Shown here: positions 8,401-13,974 of the stretch, piece by piece
How the letters are laid out: the number at the start of each line of letters is the position of its first letter
How positions within the stretch are numbered: position 1 is the first letter of the stretch
DNA from: Planctomycetota bacterium
GTDB lineage: Bacteria > Planctomycetota > Planctomycetia > Planctomycetales > Planctomycetaceae
Direction: 5' to 3'
DNA: 13,974 nucleotides
Assembly: GCA_024278285.1 (NCBI GenBank)
Contig: JAJRTM010000326.1
Coordinates: 1-13,974, forward strand
Notes under the pieces: model-generated
The model's database searches: none
What the model saw: only the letters and a program-made list of their open reading frames with translations
What the model was told of the DNA's origin: nothing
Position numbers and translations under genes: made by a program

Positions 8401-10895
8401 AAGATGGTCGCCTGGCGTTTCCGTTTTCTGCCATTCAAGGAAACAGACGTGCTCAGGAATGGTGGGCTAAGTATGACCGCCAGTGTATGGCACGGGATAT
8501 TTACGTTTTGCTTTACACGCTGGGCGGTGGTGATGACGAGATTAACTACACTTTAGATAACAGTACCAATCAACTTTACACCAACCAGCAACTTCGCGAG
8601 ATGGCACAGTTCGCGGTCAATGTGGTTGATGGATTGGACCGGGATGATGTGATTACCGAATTTGTTTACGATAGAAATCTGGGAGATGGCTGGGATATTA
8701 CCGGAACGAAAAATTCATCGACCGGTGCATTGAGCGATACATCGGGTGAGACTGCCCGGGTATTCGGTATCGAACGGCAATCGCTCTGCTTCAGCGAAAG
8801 TTTGTGGATAACGACAACTGGAAATCAAACGAACAATGAAGATTCAACGATCTTCGATGATCAGGATCCTGACCGCCATCATATTTTTCTGGAATTGCAA
8901 AATGCGAGTTCATTCCCTGTTTCTCTTGATGGAGGGAACTGGCGGATCAGAAGGGTTGATGTTGATACGGCTCCCAATCCAGATACAGAAACGACGGTTG
9001 GTTCGGTTGTTATTAAAGATAGGCTCGCTAACAGGTATCCTACATCGGGGGCGAGTTTGGATGTTGCGAACATTGTTGAACCGGGGGGCTTTTACACGAT
9101 TGGGCATCACGATGGAAACGACGATTTGAGCGGGAATCAACGTCCCAGCGATTTTCGTCTCGAAACCAGCACGCCGACACAATATCAGGTGCTGGCTCCA
9201 ACAAAATGGGCACGCTGGCGGTATAATACATTAGTTGCACCAACAGCAACGCTGAATACCGACACACCCGACCCCTGGGTTGATCTCGATTTGACGTGGG
9301 CTGATGCAACAGAAGAGGGCCGTTATGAATTTCGGGATACTTCTGGAAATGTTGTTAATAATTCCAGCACGAAGGGGTTTTTGCTGACAGACAGTAACCT
9401 TCCCCCAGGTGGTGCACCAACAACATTTATTCTTGAAAGGCGATTACATACCAACTTGCCTGATAATTTCAATAACAGTCCCGCAGCCGGTTATAATTTA
9501 CAGAAAGTCTGGAATCCGTGGGTGGAAGTTGATCGGATTATTATGCAGCAACGAACATTTAACCCTACCAGTACGTCCTACTCAGGCCTGGCAAGCCAAG
9601 AAATTCGTGAACCGCTGGCCTCAACTGATATTGTTGACTATGGAGGAGGGGCCGCCGGGGCAGATGGAAAATCGTACAATACACTCGGAGAACGGAATGA
9701 GCGATCGAGTGCCCAGTTCACACTTTGGCAGCCGCATTTTGATCGTGACTATACTTCCATTTACGATTTGCTGGCGATTCCAATCTTTGGTCCTTCTCCT
9801 AAGACAGTCGAGCTTGGATCGAATCAGCAAACTGCCAGTGGGGGCGTGACCAAAATCCTTTCCAATGGACGACGTCTATCTGGCTTTGCCCGTGTTAATG
9901 GCACCGATAGGCCAGTGCTTGCGGGAACTGCGAAATTTATGCGACCGGATAACGAACCTTCAGTGCAGGTCACTGCTGCGGCTGCGACGGCTCCGTTTGA
10001 TACCACTGCTTCGGGATATACCCCAGCCAGCAGCACGGCAGCGAATGATAATCGTTGGTATCGGTTGTTTGAATTTTATGAAGTGAAAACGACCGCGCAA
10101 TCTGCCTTCCGGGATGACCTGCCGATTCCGCGAACTCCAGGGAAAGTAAACCTCAATACGGTACGGCATCCGGGAGTATTGGCTGGTGTGATTGATGATA
10201 CGTATCACTTGCGGAACCATACCAATCCGGTAGCAACTACCGAAGAAGGTAATGCGAGAATTCCATTTCGACAATTGCGTGATCCCAAAGAAGCTGCTCG
10301 TGACTGGGGGAAAGAATTCTTTCAGTCGCGTGATGTGCGTGATCCTATCGTGGCTGCTGCTGGCGGTACTGCGTACTTACCGGGGATTCCTGGATCGCGT
10401 CCGTTCCGTCCGATGACATTCCTGGGCAATGCTGATCCGTTCAATGTAAACGATGTTGCTCGGCAAACAATTGACCAGACGCTTCTTCGAAGCTTGCCGT
10501 TGGATGGTGGGTTGGGCCAACAGGAATCTGCTCTGGATCGCAGGCTATTCGAAGCACGCACACGAACGGATATCAATCAGGCTGCAACAGGTTTCCCTTC
10601 GTCAAACACATCATTTGATGCGGTTGATTTTCATACTCGCAATCGCATACTTGGTAAAATTGCGAATAACACGACAGTTCGTAGTAATGTGTTTTATTGT
10701 TGGATTTATGTGCAATTCCATGAGGCGGCTGAGGATGAGTTTGGGAATGTGCAGGTCGGCGGCGTTATGGCGGACCAACCGGTGCATCGCGCGTTCTTTG
10801 TGATTGATCGCTCGAAACTGGAAGAAGCCTGGGATCCGAAAACAAAAACATTCGACTGGCGAAAATTCGTCACGCTGCGAAATGTGATTCAGTAA
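5463..10895 (+). CDS. Giant GspK-like tip pseudopilin (1810 residues)
   Basis: The start ATG is preceded by GGGAG at 5450-5454. A basic leader ends in KKRSGG, followed by a hydrophobic segment from A32 to about A57 (ALIVVIAMTGLLMF). The likely cleavage is G31|A32, and mature position 5 is Val rather than Glu, as in GspK tip subunits, which lack Glu5. Two NLNT motifs recall the 'GkiNLNta' signature of GspK: DADGLLNLNTAG near residue 402 and PGKVNLNT near 1559. Acidic calcium-type loops occur at about 137-147 (DTNNDG) and 853-863 (DTDNDGDLQDE). The C-terminal 70 residues (FHEAAEDEFGNV, then HRAFFVIDRS) resemble the end of long planctomycete proteins of this kind. Classical GspK is about 300-330 residues, so this one is over five times longer. 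The Verru_Chthon cassette protein A family is a possible relative. The general class is firm; the exact family is inferred. Confidence 0.75.
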   Translation: MKTMNKKYNLQKHRGHSLASNELTPKKRSGGAALIVVIAMTGLLMFLGFFFFSFVGAERNSAGWFASSSRSEITEGDYFDYAMQGILIGPTDDLRSSALYGRKYSIIPNMLGSFGPDLRPNSMQPFTGSGINVVFLDTNNDGLPDSGSSAFGFDYNADGFPEDTDQDSNVFDPTAGGTFDGDDIVINLSPAANRAISGSETYPVSPLGFQNHPNYVPDFEPDAGYTYPDINSLFLGYFALIDVDPSAGSESLRRVWIPSFHRPQYLPRDETVDIYSSLTYANRVLRPHREHLVRLRYRDPGNINNVLSKTVRRYVAAGGFDVVTGTAGPAVGFPFPNFNVGSGGYEAGLWTGGLARHADISYDIDADKLSINGKEAILMDLNHGVEILGDGRKRIPMFAITIMDADGLLNLNTAGNLYGEPTSLVHNSGAGVSGAFGNRTYVTRSNFGLSMGELNPSRAFYRPLDQPGGTPSLLPNTYRSMFGIDITSSAVSQLDMSNMELARLLIGVADGDTSSDTDVVAGRWGDSTLLDNAVSVARGNVGNSSVITAPQPPYPAFSRFSSSLSAVNFPVQFPAPGRPGIDDDEDYFTGAGKARIPGGNSFDPVFGNLGISIPPSVHPSDELGIGRYSYLSDFSSTNALQFVAQGNQGAQRRAASTSTFNLALKDTHQKNPGRWVEYGVSTASASAGDVAGFEYQIPVAPASARPNVTDTYNTTVTTPVAGVTPYSQSGFDGLFGWGELNRHVHRFSVSNREWGSYLADEPDEIAVEPAFRNLNNDALFSVNDMAFLHVSDLDWSNIGSPNRLERLLEFNFERLSATESTTGFTPTNGMLVRSQFTTDSWDRWEFGMARVADTDNDGDLQDEIRGWEFNDRFSNQNAWRFPPSFSNSAGANNAPYQVNDPIRYAVRRWLTIEYANDPKNVFNHNRLDLNRLLTFVYENGKPVLRHRHLTPHTTNGGVYGAPGGSDTISAMEHRNIFDPQDGRLAFPFSAIQGNRRAQEWWAKYDRQCMARDIYVLLYTLGGGDDEINYTLDNSTNQLYTNQQLREMAQFAVNVVDGLDRDDVITEFVYDRNLGDGWDITGTKNSSTGALSDTSGETARVFGIERQSLCFSESLWITTTGNQTNNEDSTIFDDQDPDRHHIFLELQNASSFPVSLDGGNWRIRRVDVDTAPNPDTETTVGSVVIKDRLANRYPTSGASLDVANIVEPGGFYTIGHHDGNDDLSGNQRPSDFRLETSTPTQYQVLAPTKWARWRYNTLVAPTATLNTDTPDPWVDLDLTWADATEEGRYEFRDTSGNVVNNSSTKGFLLTDSNLPPGGAPTTFILERRLHTNLPDNFNNSPAAGYNLQKVWNPWVEVDRIIMQQRTFNPTSTSYSGLASQEIREPLASTDIVDYGGGAAGADGKSYNTLGERNERSSAQFTLWQPHFDRDYTSIYDLLAIPIFGPSPKTVELGSNQQTASGGVTKILSNGRRLSGFARVNGTDRPVLAGTAKFMRPDNEPSVQVTAAAATAPFDTTASGYTPASSTAANDNRWYRLFEFYEVKTTAQSAFRDDLPIPRTPGKVNLNTVRHPGVLAGVIDDTYHLRNHTNPVATTEEGNARIPFRQLRDPKEAARDWGKEFFQSRDVRDPIVAAAGGTAYLPGIPGSRPFRPMTFLGNADPFNVNDVARQTIDQTLLRSLPLDGGLGQQESALDRRLFEARTRTDINQAATGFPSSNTSFDAVDFHTRNRILGKIANNTTVRSNVFYCWIYVQFHEAAEDEFGNVQVGGVMADQPVHRAFFVIDRSKLEEAWDPKTKTFDWRKFVTLRNVIQ

Positions 10896-10913
10896 GAAAA
10901 GAAAGAAGAGAAT

Positions 10914-10929
10914 TCCTCGTTCCCAAGCT
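10914..10929 (+). repeat. Partial copy of the CGTTCCCAAGCT repeat
   Basis: TCCTCGTTCCCAAGCT carries a 12-base segment (10918-10929) identical to 11004-11015. Its first 13 bases (10914-10926) are exactly complementary to 11021-11033. The local second arm is missing, so this looks like a decayed or half copy of a palindromic element. Confidence 0.6.
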
Positions 10930-11003
10930 CCTGCTTCATGCCGGTACTGGAAATCATCGAAAACAATTGAAAACTGACAGGAAGGAGGACCTTCCCAGCC
11001 GTC

Positions 11004-11029
11004 CGTTCCCAAGCTGGCGTTTGGGAACG
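11004..11029. repeat. Palindromic CGTTCCCAA element (dispersed-repeat type)
   Basis: CGTTCCCAA (11004-11012) and TTGGGAACG (11021-11029) form a perfect nine-pair stem around an eight-base loop. The right arm extends to 11033 and can instead pair over 13 bases with the partial copy at 10914-10926. No T-tract follows, which argues against an intrinsic terminator. From memory, similar CGTTCCCAAGCT palindromes recur between genes in planctomycetes and some other phyla. Copy number in this genome cannot be checked here. Confidence 0.65.
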
Positions 11030-11053
11030 AGGAGATTCAGTACAAGTGTAATC

Positions 11054-11077
11054 CTTTGCGTCGCTGCGTCTTTGCGT
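11054..11077. repeat. Tandem octamer repeat, CTTTGCGT type
   Basis: Three consecutive eight-base units are CTTTGCGT (11054-11061), CGCTGCGT (11062-11069) and CTTTGCGT (11070-11077); the middle unit differs at two bases. Repeats of this kind, read on the other strand as ACGCAAAG, occur between genes in many bacteria and often give spurious 'KTQRRK' peptides, as the antisense frame does here. Confidence 0.6.
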
Positions 11078-11509
11078 GAGTTCTTTTTTGTGGATTGTGC
11101 GGAATATGAGTAATGTTTTTTGTGGTAAGAGGGATAAGGATTGATGCGTTTAAGTGCCTGGTATTGCTTGTGTGAGTCTGTTCTAATCGGTAAAAGCTGA
11201 TACTTGTGCTTAAAATTGGGAAAGATTCCAAAATGGGCTGGATTTTTGATCGTTGATAGGGCCATAATAGAGGGAGTAATACGTTTGTAGTATTTAGTAG
11301 ACAGGCAAGTTTCTATGGCTTGCTGGTGAGTGTGGTTTAGGTTGCGATTCTTATAGTGCCGGGCCAGGTATTGAAGGGTGATGTAGAGTTGCCTTTCTAC
11401 TTTGTTTTTCGGCGGGCAAATTTGGTTATTCGTATTCGTGGCAAGCTGTCTGGGCCGTCGGCTGTTGCGAAGTTTTTTTTGCAGACACAATTTCTGAGGA
11501 GTGTAAAAC

Positions 11510-12619
11510 ATGTTACGTACACAACAAAAAGTGAATCAAGCCGGCAAACGCCGCGGATTCACACTGATCGAACTTCTGGTCGTGATTTCAATTATCGCCA
11601 CCCTCGCGGCCCTGATTCTTCCTGGTATTCAAGGGGCACGGGAAGCAGCTCGTCGACTGACTTGCCTCAATAATATCCGCAATATCGGAACGTCTGTCGC
11701 AAGTTTCACAACGCAAAGTGGCGGGAAATACCCTAAGCTTTCCGGTCAGGATTCATACCTGAATACAGCGGGGACTGCTTCAATTCCCTATGGATGGCCC
11801 GTTGCACTTTTCCCCGCAATGGATAACGGTGCCTTGTACCGAAATTTAGTCAAACAGCAAAACTCTGGAACCCAAACACATGCGACGTTATTTACGACTA
11901 AAATTGCAGTGCTTGTTTGCCCTGATGACCAAAACAACTTTCAGCAAAATGGTGGCTTGAGCTATGTTGTCAATGCAGGTTACGCTGCCAGTGGTATTTG
12001 GGGCCAGATTAATGACCTCACACTCCCTGCTGTTCCTCACGATGAAAATAATATTGAATGGCGAGATGGTCAAGCGGCTGCCATTGGCACTTCAAACGCA
12101 ATAGCAAAACGTGTTGGTCAATCAACAGGTGTTTTCTGGCGTGGGGATTCCATTGTTTCTGTTGATTTCATTTCTAATAACGATGGCCTTCAGCAGACCA
12201 TTCTGCTTACTGAAAACCAGGATGCTCGAAACTGGTTTTCGCCACATGCTGGCGATATTGCCTTTGCAGTAGAGATCCCAGTAGATGGTAGTGGTCTTCC
12301 CTCTTTGGCATCGGCAAGCAATCGCGGGCTTGGTACCGGGGCAGATGCTTCTCCCGGAAATATTAATACTGTACTGGTAACAAATGCTGATCTTGGTGGG
12401 GCTTATTCTGGTGGTAATTCTAAGATCAGTTCACCCTCTCTGGGGCAGGGAGCAACTTGGCGTCCTTCATCGGCTCACACTGGTGGCAACGTGAATGTCT
12501 ACTACTGTGATGGTCATGGGGCTTCATTGAATGCCAGTATTGACGAAGGAGTTTACGTTCGGCTGATAACTCCTAACGGAACTCGTTATGGTCAGAATGT
12601 TATCCAGAGTGATCTCTAA
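11510..12619 (+). CDS. DUF1559 family protein (prepilin-type N-terminus, H-X-DG C-terminus)
   Basis: A 369-residue protein started by ATG with GAGGAG at 11496-11501 as a strong ribosome binding site. The leader ends in KRRG with cleavage at G16|F17-TLIE and Glu21 at mature position 5, then a hydrophobic helix ([17 protein letters not shown]). Next comes the family hallmark [17 protein letters not shown], typical of DUF1559 (PF07596), a large paralogous group in planctomycetes. The C-terminal motif reads H323 then D334-G335, ten residues between them, close to the H-X9-DG domain of this group. The protein should be membrane-anchored with its globular part in the periplasm or exported; no biochemical role is established. 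It stands 614 bases from the pseudopilin cassette and ends at its own terminator, so it is probably a single-gene unit. Its translation start region matches that of the GspK-like gene. Confidence 0.93.
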   Translation: MLRTQQKVNQAGKRRGFTLIELLVVISIIATLAALILPGIQGAREAARRLTCLNNIRNIGTSVASFTTQSGGKYPKLSGQDSYLNTAGTASIPYGWPVALFPAMDNGALYRNLVKQQNSGTQTHATLFTTKIAVLVCPDDQNNFQQNGGLSYVVNAGYAASGIWGQINDLTLPAVPHDENNIEWRDGQAAAIGTSNAIAKRVGQSTGVFWRGDSIVSVDFISNNDGLQQTILLTENQDARNWFSPHAGDIAFAVEIPVDGSGLPSLASASNRGLGTGADASPGNINTVLVTNADLGGAYSGGNSKISSPSLGQGATWRPSSAHTGGNVNVYYCDGHGASLNASIDEGVYVRLITPNGTRYGQNVIQSDL

Positions 12620-12665
12620 GATAGTCCTGTTTAAGGATTTTGTTCTGAACAAGATAAAAAGAAAA

Positions 12666-12695
12666 GCCGCCGGTATTATGCTGGTGGCTTTTTTT
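12666..12695 (+). terminator. Intrinsic terminator after the DUF1559 gene
   Basis: GCCGCCGG (12666-12673) pairs with CTGGTGGC (12681-12688), eight pairs including two G-U, around a seven-base loop, followed by seven T residues (12689-12695). An A-run just before the stem can extend pairing with the T-tract. It begins 46 bases after the stop codon. Confidence 0.88.
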
Positions 12696-12737
12696 GTTTA
12701 GTTGTTGTTAAAATGTATCGAATGAGGAGGAGAGTGA

Positions 12738-12824
12738 GCGGCACGGCGCTAGCCGCCGGTATTTCGCTTAGGCAGCAGTGGAACTTTTCATCTCAACGAT
12801 GACCGGCGGCTAGCGCCTTGCCGC
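12738..12824. repeat. Large palindromic element with 23-base arms
   Basis: The arms 12738-12760 and 12802-12824 are reverse complements at 22 of 23 positions; the single mismatch is C12744 against T12818. A further pair (A12737 with T12825) extends it. Each arm contains GGCGCTAGCCGCCGGT or its complement, with a central GCTAGC palindrome. The 41-base spacer codes for nothing I recognise. No transposase or target duplication is visible. From memory, GCTAGCCGCCGGT-type palindromes are common intergenic repeats in planctomycetes such as Rhodopirellula. It may act as a REP- or MITE-like element, or as a strong RNA hairpin. Confidence 0.8.
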
Positions 12825-12825
12825 T

Positions 12826-12831
12826 TATAAT
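12826..12831 (+). promoter_or_regulatory. Consensus -10-like TATAAT at the edge of the palindromic element
   Basis: TATAAT directly follows the right arm of the repeat, 59 bases before the DUF58 start. The bases 17 upstream (CCGGCG) do not resemble a -35 box, so this is only a candidate. It may be chance in an AT-rich junction. Confidence 0.22.
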
Positions 12832-12890
12832 AAAAAGAAACCGGACAAAAATTGTTAATTCGATACGCTGATTGAATAGGAAATAGGGTT

Positions 12891-13229
12891 ATGAATCAGG
12901 CTGAACCTGATGTTGCACCGCTGGCTGATCCGATGGCGCTGGCTCGATTTGCGAAACTGGATGTTGTCGCTCGTCTGGTTGTTGAGGGTTACATGATGGG
13001 TCAGCACAAAAGCCCGTTCAAGGGGAGCAGTGTTGAATTTGTTGAGCATCGGCAGTATTACCCCGGCGATGAGATCAGGCATATCGACTGGCGAGCGTAC
13101 GGCAAGACCGGGCGATATTATGTGAAGGAGTACGAAGACGAAACGAACCTGCGTTGTTACATCATGCTGGATGCTTCCGGGAGCATGGGGTATGGACAAT
13201 CGACATTGAGCAAATTTGAATATGCGTAA
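12891..13229 (+). CDS. DUF58 N-terminal fragment, 112 residues
   Basis: This is what is translated if the TAA at 13227 is obeyed. It holds the DUF58 signature ending in [20 protein letters not shown] and the first metal-site motif DASGS, but loses the later threonine and aspartate that complete a MIDAS site. It is unlikely to fold as a full VWA domain alone. Confidence 0.6.
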   Translation: MNQAEPDVAPLADPMALARFAKLDVVARLVVEGYMMGQHKSPFKGSSVEFVEHRQYYPGDEIRHIDWRAYGKTGRYYVKEYEDETNLRCYIMLDASGSMGYGQSTLSKFEYA

Positions 13230-13232
13230 CAG

Positions 13233-13799
13233 ATGGCAGCCGCTCTTTCCTTTTTACTGTTACGGCAACGCGATGCGGTTGGACTTTGTTTGTTTGATGA
13301 CAAGATGCGGGAATTGATCGAACCTTCGATGAATGCGACACAGTTCCCACGAATTATACAAACGCTGGAACAAACAGAACCGGGGGGCGAAACAAGTTTG
13401 GGGTCCGTGTTCGAAGAAATTATTCCGCGACTCAAACGACGCTCACTGATTATATTGTTGAGTGATCTGTTTGATGATATCAAGCCCTTGCAGGCGGCGT
13501 TGAAACGGTTTCGACATTATCATCATGAAGTAATTGTGCTACAGGTGGTCGCCCCGGAAGAGGAAGAGTTCCCGTTCAGCAAACCAACGCAATTTCACAA
13601 CATGGAAAAAGTAAATAACCGACTGCTAGTTGATCCCCATCGACTACGCAGGCATTATCTGGAGCAGTATCAAAAATTCATGAAGCAGGTTGATCAGATT
13701 TGCGGCAAAACCGGTGTGGACCGTGTGAAGCTGTTGACGAATGAATCGTTTGCAGAAGCCTTGGGGAAGTACCTGGCGTTTCGATCAAGAGGAAAATAA
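13233..13799 (+). CDS. DUF58 C-terminal fragment, 188 residues
   Basis: The ATG at 13233 lies three bases after the TAA in the same frame. No good Shine-Dalgarno sequence precedes it, so translation would depend on reinitiation by ribosomes ending at TAA. It carries the rest of the VWA-like fold (GGETS, LLSDLFDD) and the family's basic C-terminal helix region. In intact relatives the ATG encodes an internal methionine or similar residue. Confidence 0.5.
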   Translation: MAAALSFLLLRQRDAVGLCLFDDKMRELIEPSMNATQFPRIIQTLEQTEPGGETSLGSVFEEIIPRLKRRSLIILLSDLFDDIKPLQAALKRFRHYHHEVIVLQVVAPEEEEFPFSKPTQFHNMEKVNNRLLVDPHRLRRHYLEQYQKFMKQVDQICGKTGVDRVKLLTNESFAEALGKYLAFRSRGK

Positions 13800-13974
13800 T
13801 CCGGGATCCCAGAACCAGGCGAAAGAAAACAGGTTTCAGGCGAGCCGGGTCAGTAAGGGCTTGTTGATTTATTATTTCCGAAGTCGCGTTATTCGCTTTA
13901 AGTTAGCTTTGAACATGGTTTAATGTAACGAAACGTCTGAAAAGGCCTGTTTCAAAATAGTGAAAACATACTGA

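Larger units (their letters stand above)
10896..11509. other. Gene-poor spacer of 614 bases with dispersed repeats
   Basis: I find no supportable gene here. An antisense open frame covers most of it, but its protein has no recognisable domain, is biased to His, Asn, Lys, Tyr and Gln, and its N-terminal codons overlap the start of the DUF1559 gene. It also runs through two repeat elements. The first 140 bases hold CGTTCCCAAGCT repeats and 11054-11077 holds an octamer tandem repeat. The rest (about 11081-11490) is T-rich and G-rich with no clear structure. Promoters for the DUF1559 gene probably lie here, but I see no convincing -35/-10 pair. No T-tailed hairpin follows the GspK-like stop. Confidence 0.6.
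12891..13799 (+). pseudogene. DUF58 / VWA-like protein gene interrupted by one in-frame stop
   Basis: The frame from ATG 12891 to the stop at 13797-13799 spans 302 sense-or-stop codons, a normal DUF58 length, with a single TAA at 13227-13229 (codon 113). Before it lie the DUF58 core ([23 protein letters not shown], broken here as [12 protein letters not shown] and RHIDW) and the metal-site motif DASGS (94-98). After it, in the same frame, come MAAALSFLLLRQRDAVGL, a GGETS threonine (codon 168) and LLSD (codon 192), which complete the VWA-type fold. The family has a Lys, Gln, Ser or similar residue where the stop is, so one base change suffices. DUF58 proteins usually sit beside MoxR ATPases and Bat-like VWA proteins; none is visible here. 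Weak ribosome binding sequence (AATAGGA, 12875-12881). It may be a recent pseudogene, a sequencing error, or a two-part gene through reinitiation. Confidence 0.85.

Noticed and set aside
10914..11077. Possible CRISPR array
   Set aside because: Repeats are too few, of different families, and lack regular spacers.
10954..11511. Antisense open frame of 185 codons in the spacer
   Set aside because: No recognisable domain, odd composition, its N-terminal codons overlap the DUF1559 start, and it is threaded through two non-coding repeats.
11356..11673. Plus-strand open frame starting with GTG before the DUF1559 gene
   Set aside because: It overlaps about half its length with the DUF1559 gene in another frame and shows no family features.
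12713..12802. Small 29-codon open frame spanning the left arm of the palindrome
   Set aside because: No ribosome binding site, mostly repeat sequence; it is a by-product of the palindromic element.
13741..13923. Open frame of 60 codons over the end of the DUF58 gene
   Set aside because: It overlaps DUF58 coding sequence out of frame, lacks a ribosome binding site and has no recognisable motif; the last 175 bases hold no other gene candidate.

Overview
The window looks like chromosomal DNA of a planctomycete of moderate G+C. The evidence is a DUF1559 protein (prepilin-type N-terminus, C-terminal H-X(n)-DG motif), very long pseudopilin-like proteins, a DUF58 gene, and short palindromic and tandem repeats of a kind scattered through such genomes. 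The genus cannot be fixed from the sequence alone. All supported genes are on the + strand.

Positions 1-10895 hold a five-gene cassette of type II secretion / type IV pilus-like pseudopilins. The order matches the canonical minor-pseudopilin order: GspG-like (5' truncated by the window edge), GspH-like, GspI/PilV-like, GspJ/PilW-like, and a giant 1810-residue GspK-like protein. The second to fourth genes have a Gly|hydrophobic prepilin cleavage site with Glu at mature position 5. The fifth has a similar hydrophobic N-terminus without that Glu, as expected for a GspK-type tip subunit. All are much larger than the classical proteobacterial proteins, and they recall the Verru_Chthon A-D cassettes of Verrucomicrobia. 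A strong hairpin with a T-tract between genes 2 and 3 suggests internal termination or attenuation.

Positions 10896-11509 (614 bases) contain no gene I can support. This stretch holds two copies of a CGTTCCCAAGCT repeat, one forming a perfect hairpin, and a tandem CTTTGCGT-type octamer repeat. A stand-alone DUF1559 gene (11510-12619) follows and ends at a good intrinsic terminator. Next comes a large near-perfect palindromic element (about 12738-12824).

The last gene (12891-13799) encodes a DUF58 / von Willebrand A-like protein. It is interrupted by a single in-frame TAA right after its MIDAS motif, and the same frame then continues with the rest of the domain. It is a young pseudogene, a two-piece gene, or a sequence error. 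The final 175 bases show no gene.

Functionally, the first part would build a large periplasmic or envelope pseudopilus-like complex, probably driven by secretion ATPase and membrane genes elsewhere. The DUF1559 protein is another prepilin-peptidase substrate. The DUF58 gene has no visible MoxR or Bat-type partner in the window.
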